Part shown: positions 1-4,823 of the stretch, piece after piece
How the letters are laid out: every line of letters begins with the position of its first letter
Numbering within the stretch: position 1 is the stretch's first letter
Source: Bacteroidales bacterium
GTDB taxonomy: Bacteria; Bacteroidota; Bacteroidia; Bacteroidales; UBA7960
Reading direction: 5' to 3'
DNA: 6,891 nt
NCBI GenBank assembly: GCA_007132825.1
Contig: SLNX01000052.1
Span: 1-6,891, forward strand
Notes under the pieces: model-generated
What the model saw: the letters and a program-made list of their open reading frames with translations, nothing else
Databases searched by the model: none
Told to the model about the DNA's origin: nothing
Made by a program: the position numbers and the translations under genes

Positions 1-695
1 GCTCCGGTAAAACTTCCTTTTTTATGTCCAAAAAATTCACTTTCGAACAGCGACTCCGGAACGGCCGACATGTTCACAGCCCCAAATACTTCTTCCTTTC
101 TGGCGCTCATTTTATGGATCCCCCTGGCCACAAGCTCTTTACCTGTTCCACTTTCACCCAAAATCAAAACAGAGGTGTCGTGTGTTTTGGCAACTTGCTG
201 CATCTGCTGCAAAATGGACCTAATGGATGGCGACTGACCGATAATATCATCGCCAATTTTCTCATGCACGGCATTCTGCAGGTATTTGGTGCGGCTTTTG
301 TAGCTGCTAAGATTGGCGTTCAGTTCCGCAAATTTTCGGGTGCGCTCAATAGCGATCCAAATGTCTTCAGCCCTGAAGGGCTTGCGAAAATAATCTACGG
401 CACCTCTGCGCAACGCACCGATTACAGTATCCATATCTCCCTCAGCACTGATCATAACAACCTCAATATGAGGAAAATCGGCTTTTACCTTCTCCAGCAC
501 CTCCAAACCGTTCATTTCAGGCATCATAAAATCGCAGATCAAAATGTCAACAGAATGCGCATTCATGATCTCAAAAGCCTTTGAGGGCTTTTCTGCCACG
601 TGTAAGTTCGATTTGTCTTTGAGCATGGAGCGCATCAGGTTCCTGATTATCGGGTCGTCGTCGAGTACCAGTATGCCAAGGTTGGTATGTTCCAT
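1..695 (-). CDS. NtrC-family sigma-54-dependent response regulator, N-terminal part (cut by window edge)
   Basis: This reads without a stop from an ATG at 695-693 to the window edge, giving 231 codons plus two bases. Residues 1-120 are a receiver domain with an acidic pocket (D12-D14), phospho-acceptor D55 in ICDFMMPE, S83 in place of the usual Thr, and K105 in the KPF motif. After a helical linker (about 115-150) comes the start of an AAA+ sigma-54 interaction domain: Walker A GESGTGKE at 180-187 and the sigma-54 contact loop GSFTGA at 227-232, completed by the cut codon. Family members bind enhancer DNA through a C-terminal helix-turn-helix, presumably beyond the edge, and use ATP to remodel sigma-54 polymerase. 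The start lies 10 bp after the stop of the receiver-kinase gene, so the two are probably co-transcribed and that kinase is the likely phosphodonor. No Shine-Dalgarno is visible; the leader is A/T-rich. Family assignment is secure; the regulated genes are unknown. Confidence 0.95.
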   Translation of the reverse strand, partial: MEHTNLGILVLDDDPIIRNLMRSMLKDKSNLHVAEKPSKAFEIMNAHSVDILICDFMMPEMNGLEVLEKVKADFPHIEVVMISAEGDMDTVIGALRRGAVDYFRKPFRAEDIWIAIERTRKFAELNANLSSYKSRTKYLQNAVHEKIGDDIIGQSPSIRSILQQMQQVAKTHDTSVLILGESGTGKELVARGIHKMSARKEEVFGAVNMSAVPESLFESEFFGHKKGSFTG

Positions 696-705
696 AATTA
701 TAGGT

Positions 706-1827
706 TTAATTCTGATCCGGAAAGCTAAGTGTAATTTTTGTGCCCTCTCCCTCCTTGCTTGTCACATGTATGGTTCCGTTGTGTCTTTGAACAAATTCCT
801 TAACAAGAAGCAGACCCAGTCCTGACCCTTTTTCATCGTTAGTGCCTCGGGTAGTTACCTGTGATTCATCTACAAACAGCTTTTGCTGGTTCTTTTCAGG
901 GATACCTATGCCATTGTCTGTAACTTCAAAACAAACTGAACTCTCTTGCCGGTAGGCTTTAACAGATATTCTTCCGCCCGGATTGGTAAACTTGATGGAA
1001 TTGCCTATCAGGTTTTGAAGTATGCTTTTAAGCATGTTTCGATCGGCCGTTAAAGTCAGGTTGTCATCAACCAAATGGCTTATTGCGATCTGTTTTTTTT
1101 CTGCTTGTTGCCCCATAAGGCGAACTGTTGATGTAATCAGGTTTTCAACCGGTATTTGCTCATGAGAAAGCTCCAGGTCTCCCGTTTGCGAGCGGGTCCA
1201 TTGCAGCAGATTGACGAGAAGGGTATATGTCTCATTCGTTGAGTTATTGATGCTTTCCACGATCTCAAAATACTCTTCCGAACCGGGCTCCAGAAAGCCC
1301 TCTGCTAAAGTGGAGATGAACATGGATATGTTTGCAAAAGGGGACTTTATGTCGTGAGCGATTACTGAATACAAGCGGTCTTTTGTCCTGTTAATCTTCC
1401 TGATCTCTTCTGCTTGTTTGGTCACCTGGTTTTTTGCATGCGTCAGCGCTATGTGATTGTTAACCCTGGCAATCAGTTCCTCTTTTTGAAAAGGTTTTGT
1501 GATATAATCCACACCACCGGAGCTAAACCCCTCCACCAGATCGCTGGTTTCTGTCTTTGCTGTCAGAAATATTACAGGGATATCCTGAAGGCGCGGATTC
1601 TCTTTCAGCATCCGGCAAAGGGTAAAACCATCGGTTCCTGGCATCATCACATCCAACAGAATCAGGTCTATCTTGTTTTCCTTTAAGATATTCAATGCAT
1701 CATCCGCATTCAGCGAAAGCGCAATCTGATATCCTTCCTTCTTAAGAAAGTTACTGACAACTTTAAGGTTTTCCTTGTTGTCGTCCACAACAAGAATCGA
1801 GAAGTCTGACTTTTGCAGTTTATTCAT
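706..1827 (-). CDS. Receiver-histidine kinase (REC-HisKA-HATPase), soluble
   Basis: The 373-residue protein has an N-terminal receiver (about 8-125) with acidic D15/D16, phospho-acceptor D59 in LLDVMMPG, T89 and K111. A charged helical linker (about 130-150) leads to a HisKA dimerisation domain with the H-box SVIAHDIKSPF, phospho-accepting His158. A HATPase domain follows: N-box around N276 (LQNLIGNSIKF), G1 box DNGIGIP (304-310) and G2 box KGSGLGL (333-339). There is no membrane segment or sensor domain, so it should be cytoplasmic, with its input being phosphorylation of its own receiver by another kinase. This receiver-first layout is common in Bacteroidota and cyanobacteria. The sigma-54 activator gene starts 10 bp after the stop codon, making it the likely output. 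A promoter-like element sits about 40 bp upstream of the ATG. All catalytic residues are present, so the kinase should be active. Confidence 0.96.
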   Translation of the reverse strand: MNKLQKSDFSILVVDDNKENLKVVSNFLKKEGYQIALSLNADDALNILKENKIDLILLDVMMPGTDGFTLCRMLKENPRLQDIPVIFLTAKTETSDLVEGFSSGGVDYITKPFQKEELIARVNNHIALTHAKNQVTKQAEEIRKINRTKDRLYSVIAHDIKSPFANISMFISTLAEGFLEPGSEEYFEIVESINNSTNETYTLLVNLLQWTRSQTGDLELSHEQIPVENLITSTVRLMGQQAEKKQIAISHLVDDNLTLTADRNMLKSILQNLIGNSIKFTNPGGRISVKAYRQESSVCFEVTDNGIGIPEKNQQKLFVDESQVTTRGTNDEKGSGLGLLLVKEFVQRHNGTIHVTSKEGEGTKITLSFPDQN

Positions 1828-1865
1828 TGCTTCGCAGCTTTTCTATAGTTTATGCAAAGGGGAAA

Positions 1866-1897
1866 CAAATATACATGAATTTTTTTTCCATGCGAAA
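1866..1897 (-). promoter_or_regulatory. Candidate Bacteroidota promoter for the receiver-kinase/NtrC-type pair
   Basis: On the minus strand, 1873-1866 reads TATATTTG, a full match to the Bacteroidota -7 consensus TAnnTTTG. Upstream, after a 20-nt spacer (within the usual 19-21), 1897-1894 reads TTTC, one mismatch from the -33 TTTG box. The spacer carries an A8 tract. Transcription would start roughly at 1855-1860, leaving a leader of about 30 nt before the ATG at 1827. The match is by eye and was not scored against background. Confidence 0.5.
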
Positions 1898-1913
1898 TTA
1901 CACACAAACGCAT

Positions 1914-1944
1914 AAAAAAAATCATGGGAAACCGAAGCGGTTCC
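1914..1944 (-). terminator. Candidate intrinsic terminator after the PAS-GAF kinase gene
   Basis: Read on the minus strand, GGAACCG (1944-1938) pairs with CGGTTTCC (1934-1927) across a 3-nt loop with one bulged base, and an 8-T tract follows at 1921-1914. Five nucleotides separate stem and T-tract, more than in a strong terminator, so termination may be partial. It lies 70-100 bp beyond the kinase stop codon and just upstream of the next candidate promoter, which suits a transcription-unit boundary. Confidence 0.45.
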
Positions 1945-1957
1945 TCCTGTACAGGAG
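1944..1957. repeat. 14-bp perfect palindrome
   Basis: CTCCTGTACAGGAG is its own reverse complement. It abuts the stem-loop at 1927-1944, sharing one base, in the gap between the two kinase genes. It could be an operator for a dimeric regulator, or a second hairpin (5-bp stem, GTAC loop) in the 3' end of the upstream transcript. No known operator matches that I recognise. Confidence 0.6.
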
Positions 1958-2013
1958 AAATATACATGTAAAATTTCATTTGAGAAGCCGAAAGAAGAGC
2001 ACAGCGAACCTTT

Positions 2014-4152
2014 TTATTTTTTATTTTCTTCCAGAATTTTTTCAAATTCATCAATAAGTTGCGAAAACTGTTTCAAATCATATTTGATCTCCTCCAGGTC
2101 AAAATTTTCAATGTGTTGAATGAGTTTGTTGGCAAAGCCAATGAATGGAATCACCTGGTATTCGGTCGCGCGTTCTTTGAGTTCATAAGCAAAAGACTCT
2201 ATCCTGAAAAGGACAAATTGATCCTTTATACTATTCCAGTGGGGCAGGAATTCTTCTTTAAGAATTAAGAGAAAGTCTGTAAGCTGTTGTATTGCGGAAT
2301 TGGAAAATGACACTTTATCAAAATCAGCGATCATCGATTTGTGATTTTCCCCTGCCTGCCTCAAAGCCATGTCGGGTTTAAGTTCCGGTTTTGCGTCTGT
2401 AACCTGAACTTCAGGGATTTGAACCAAAAAAACAGAACCCTTCCCGGGTGTGCTGTCTACCGTGATCGTCCCATTCATGATCTCTGTGAGTTTTTTTGAA
2501 ATGGCAAGACCCAGGCCGGTTCCTTCATAGTTTCGGTTCGCTTCCGCACTGGCCTGGAAGAACTCTTCAAAGATCAATTCAGTTTGTTCTTTCGAAATGC
2601 CAATACCTGTATCTGAAACTGAAAACTCCAGCACGCCAGTGTTTTTATCTGTAAAAGAAAAATGCGCTTTTAAAACAATTTCTCCCTCATGGGTGAACTT
2701 GACCGCATTGCTGATCAGGTTAAAGAGTATTTGCTGCAGCCTGTTGGCATCAATAATGATTTGGGGTGGCATGTCTGATGAAATGTCGGTTATAAAGCCG
2801 ACACCCTTTTTTTTGGCTTTTTCAACAAACAGGGTATGGGTTTCATAAAAAAGTTTGGCAATGTCAGTTTTCTGCTTCACAGGCAGCATTTTTCCAGCTT
2901 CAATTTTTGACAGATCCAGAATGTCATTGATAAGTGACAATAAAAGATTCCCCGCCGAAACAATGTATCCTACCTTTTTCCTGTTACTCTCGCGTCTCAG
3001 GCTGGTGTGCAATATTTCGCTAAAGCCAAGTATGGCATTGAGCGGCGTACGAATCTCGTGACTCATGTTTGCCAGAAACTCGCTTTTGGCCCGGTTGGCA
3101 GACTCTGCATGGAGCCGGGCTTCCACGAGCTGTTCCTCCGCCTGCTTCCTGGCAAGCAAAAGACCGGTTTGCCTTGCGAATAATTCAACAATATAGCTGT
3201 CGATGTAGGGTTCTTCTTTGGATGTAAAAAAGGTGAAGTCGCCCATGGCCTCCTCACCCCTCATAATCTTTAACACATACATCGGACCAATGTCAATAAC
3301 CCTTTCTATCCTGTCTGTAATAAAACCCGGGACCACGCCTCCTGTGAGCTGTCTGGCACTTTCAAAGCGGGTTAAGGTTTGACCCCGGATTTTTTCTTCT
3401 CTTATCGGATCATGTTTCCAAACCTTCCCCTCAATCTTGTATCCAAGAAGTTTGGAGATTTCTTCTGTCTGTTTGCCCATTCCGGCGGTAGCAACGGTGG
3501 TAAAACTTTTATCCTCAGGATTATTCAGGTTGAGCACTGCAAAACGCGCACCACTGACCTCCTTAAAGATTCTGACAATAGAATGGAAATCGACATCATG
3601 AGCCGCCATTTGTAGAAATGACTCTGCAGACTGCACAAGTTTTTCAAGCGACAATTCTGTTTTTTTTCTCGGAGTAATGTCTGCGATAAACCCTTTAATG
3701 TATTTGGGAGCACCGTTACCGCAGTATGCAATCTGTCCCCGCTCCAAAACCCAGCGGATTTTGCCATCCTTGCGTATTATCGGATATTCAAGTTCCAATG
3801 GGTCTGTATTGTCGATGTGCTTCCTCCAAAGTTCATAAAGATGGTCGCGATGGTCAGGGTGGATGACATCATTGAAACTCAGGCGATGGTTATTGAGTAC
3901 CTCTATTCTGTCATATCCTGTAATGAATTCAAAGCCGTTGCTTAGGTAGGTCATTGTCCAGTGTTTATCAAAATGACACCGGTAAATAAAGCCGGGAAGA
4001 TTGCTTAACAAGGTGTTGGTTAATCGCAACTCCCTGGAAATTTCCATCTTTTCCTTTAAAATTTGCTCAATAGCCACATCAGATGTTTTGTCAACAGAGG
4101 TGTCAGCCCTGCCAAACCACTTTTTAAGCTGAACAAACTTTTTTCTGAGCAT
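2014..4152 (-). CDS. Soluble PAS-GAF sensor histidine kinase with extra C-terminal helical domain
   Basis: I place the start at the ATG at 4152-4150, giving 712 residues. The frame is open to an ATG at 4209, but that extension runs through a terminator hairpin and a promoter-like box. From the chosen start: a PAS domain at about 47-160 (ends GFIADITPRKK); a GAF-like domain at about 171-336; a helical linker; HisKA with H-box NMSHEIRTPLN, phospho-accepting His365; HATPase with N482 (LISNAVKFT), G1 DTGIG (514-518) and G2 GTGLG (544-548); and a helical tail at about 615-711. I recall similar tails in hybrid kinases following a receiver domain; here there is no receiver between HATPase and tail. 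The tail shows no HPt His motif. No transmembrane segment is seen, so sensing is probably cytoplasmic; the ligand is unknown. A free receiver is encoded just upstream and a receiver-kinase downstream, both candidate phosphate acceptors. Confidence 0.95.
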   Translation of the reverse strand: MLRKKFVQLKKWFGRADTSVDKTSDVAIEQILKEKMEISRELRLTNTLLSNLPGFIYRCHFDKHWTMTYLSNGFEFITGYDRIEVLNNHRLSFNDVIHPDHRDHLYELWRKHIDNTDPLELEYPIIRKDGKIRWVLERGQIAYCGNGAPKYIKGFIADITPRKKTELSLEKLVQSAESFLQMAAHDVDFHSIVRIFKEVSGARFAVLNLNNPEDKSFTTVATAGMGKQTEEISKLLGYKIEGKVWKHDPIREEKIRGQTLTRFESARQLTGGVVPGFITDRIERVIDIGPMYVLKIMRGEEAMGDFTFFTSKEEPYIDSYIVELFARQTGLLLARKQAEEQLVEARLHAESANRAKSEFLANMSHEIRTPLNAILGFSEILHTSLRRESNRKKVGYIVSAGNLLLSLINDILDLSKIEAGKMLPVKQKTDIAKLFYETHTLFVEKAKKKGVGFITDISSDMPPQIIIDANRLQQILFNLISNAVKFTHEGEIVLKAHFSFTDKNTGVLEFSVSDTGIGISKEQTELIFEEFFQASAEANRNYEGTGLGLAISKKLTEIMNGTITVDSTPGKGSVFLVQIPEVQVTDAKPELKPDMALRQAGENHKSMIADFDKVSFSNSAIQQLTDFLLILKEEFLPHWNSIKDQFVLFRIESFAYELKERATEYQVIPFIGFANKLIQHIENFDLEEIKYDLKQFSQLIDEFEKILEENKK

Positions 4153-4174
4153 ACAAAGCCATTTCGGAAACGCG

Positions 4175-4182
4175 CAAAGGTA
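4175..4182 (-). promoter_or_regulatory. Candidate -7 promoter box for the PAS-GAF kinase gene
   Basis: On the minus strand 4182-4175 reads TACCTTTG, an exact match to the Bacteroidota TAnnTTTG -7 box. The -33 region at the right distance (TGTGG, within the preceding terminator) is poor. Transcription would begin near 4165-4170, downstream of the ATG at 4209 and about 15 nt before the ATG at 4152, which supports the shorter start. Confidence 0.45.
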
Positions 4183-4192
4183 ATGATAAAAT

Positions 4193-4224
4193 AAAAAAAT
4201 GCCACACATAAATGGGGCATTTTA
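4193..4224 (-). terminator. Intrinsic terminator of the free receiver gene
   Basis: On the minus strand AAAATGCC (4223-4216) pairs perfectly with GGCATTTT (4203-4196). Two further pairs can form inside the loop beyond a mismatch. The 3' arm runs into a T7 tract (4199-4193), followed by more T-rich sequence. It begins 23 bp after the receiver's stop codon, the expected place for a monocistronic terminator. It overlaps the upstream alternative start (4209) of the kinase frame. Confidence 0.75.
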
Positions 4225-4246
4225 ATGTAATAAAGAGAAAAAATGC

Positions 4247-4633
4247 TTAATTTCCAAAAGTGAGAACTGCATTTAGCGACTGGCTGAGTCCTTCACGAAG
4301 CTCCTGTGAGTTGAACGGCTTGATGATGTATCCGGACACTCCTCGTTTCTCCAGGTCTTTCCGCTCTTTTGCACCATCAACGTTGCTTAATACGATGACC
4401 GGAATGTTTTTGAAAGAGTCTACCGACTTGATCTTGTTAATTAACTGATAACCATCAATACGAGGCATGATTAAATCTGTAACAATCACATCTGGTGAAA
4501 GCCCCTCTTTTATTTTTTTCAAAGCATCCTCTCCGTCAACAGCTGTTACGACATCATAGTTCCCTGACAAGATGATTTTAACCAGGGACCGGAACTCTTT
4601 GATGTCATCTACAAGAAGTATTTTCTTTTTCAT
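4247..4633 (-). CDS. Free-standing CheY-like receiver protein
   Basis: The 128-residue protein is a single receiver domain with no output domain. The acidic pocket is D9/D10 (LLVDD), the phospho-acceptor is D53 in VTDLIMPRIDGY, S83 replaces the switch Thr (IVLSN), and K105 lies in IIKPF. All residues needed for phosphorylation are present. Proteins of this form act as phosphate shuttles or protein-binding switches; CheY itself works on the flagellar motor, but nothing here indicates motility. It sits next to a kinase that carries a hybrid-type C-terminal tail but lacks a receiver, so it may serve that kinase in trans (inferred). The leader is A/T-rich without Shine-Dalgarno, and a strong hairpin plus T-tract follows the stop, indicating that it is transcribed mainly alone. 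Domain identity is secure; the partner is not. Confidence 0.95.
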   Translation of the reverse strand: MKKKILLVDDIKEFRSLVKIILSGNYDVVTAVDGEDALKKIKEGLSPDVIVTDLIMPRIDGYQLINKIKSVDSFKNIPVIVLSNVDGAKERKDLEKRGVSGYIIKPFNSQELREGLSQSLNAVLTFGN

Positions 4634-4654
4634 AATACATTCTTATTGTTTTTA

Positions 4655-4662
4655 TAAAACTA
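4655..4662 (-). promoter_or_regulatory. Weak candidate -7 box for the receiver gene
   Basis: The minus strand at 4662-4655 reads TAGTTTTA, seven of eight positions like the Bacteroidota TAnnTTTG box counting the free positions, and lies 22 bp upstream of the receiver's ATG. No good -33 element is seen 19-21 nt further up (GTGTCG region). It is listed only because the receiver appears to be monocistronic and needs a promoter in this 185-bp gap. Confidence 0.22.
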
Positions 4663-4755
4663 TCAATTATTGTGCCCAAGTCGACACACTTTTGCTTATC
4701 AGAACATTGAGATTTTTCCATTTTCAAGGCTTTACCTAATTATCTTCGGAAACGA

Positions 4756-4765
4756 ACAACGTTGT
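4756..4765. repeat. 10-bp palindrome in the receiver upstream region
   Basis: ACAACGTTGT is a perfect palindrome. It sits inside a looser dyad (TCTTC at 4743-4747 against GAAGA at 4776-4780). It lies 123 bp upstream of the receiver ATG and 53 bp past the stop of the secreted-protein gene. It could be an operator or a weak 3'-end hairpin; there is no adjacent T-tract of terminator quality. Chance is possible at this length. Confidence 0.3.
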
Positions 4766-4810
4766 AAGCGAAAAAGAAGACAGTATTCAATGGAGAGATT
4801 GCTAACCTAT

Positions 4811-4823
4811 GCTGAATGTCAGC
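4811..4823 (-). other. Small hairpin spanning the stop codon of the T9SS cargo gene
   Basis: The minus strand reads GCTGA-CAT-TCAGC, a perfect 5-bp stem with a 3-nt loop that contains the TGA stop codon (4821-4819). No U-tract follows, so it is not a standard intrinsic terminator. It might stabilise the mRNA 3' end, and no better terminator is visible before the receiver gene. Confidence 0.35.

Larger units (their letters stand above)
1867..1968 (-). repeat. 11-bp direct repeat pair flanking the intergenic hairpins
   Basis: The minus-strand word CATGTATATTT occurs twice, at 1877-1867 and 1968-1958, 91 bp apart. The downstream copy supplies most of the candidate -7 box of the receiver-kinase promoter. 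The upstream copy continues TATATTTC and would be a one-mismatch -7 box, but without a convincing -33 partner. The pair may mark two promoters, a duplicated binding site, or chance in A/T-rich DNA. Confidence 0.5.

Noticed and set aside
24..584. 186-codon plus-strand open frame
   Set aside because: It is antisense to the NtrC-type regulator, whose receiver and AAA+ motifs are unmistakable on the minus strand; the plus-strand translation shows no recognisable domain.
1944..1957. SOS (LexA) box reading of the CTGTACAG palindrome
   Set aside because: The spacing does not fit the CTG-N10-CAG box or other LexA operators I know, and the flanking genes are not SOS genes.
1828..2013. Sigma-54 promoter (GG-N10-GC type) controlled by the neighbouring activator
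   Set aside because: I found no TGGCAC-N5-TTGC-like sequence on the minus strand in this gap or in 4634-4818, so autoregulation through sigma-54 is not supported here.
1824..2054. 76-codon minus-strand frame that would overlap the receiver-kinase start by ATGA
   Set aside because: The overlap looks operon-like, but the frame starts inside the kinase gene, runs through the hairpins, T-tract and promoter-like box, and encodes an A/T-driven composition with no domain.
1827..2057. 76-codon plus-strand frame across the same gap
   Set aside because: It only reads through A/T-rich intergenic DNA and the 3' end of the kinase gene; the translation is Lys/Phe/Asn-rich and without features.
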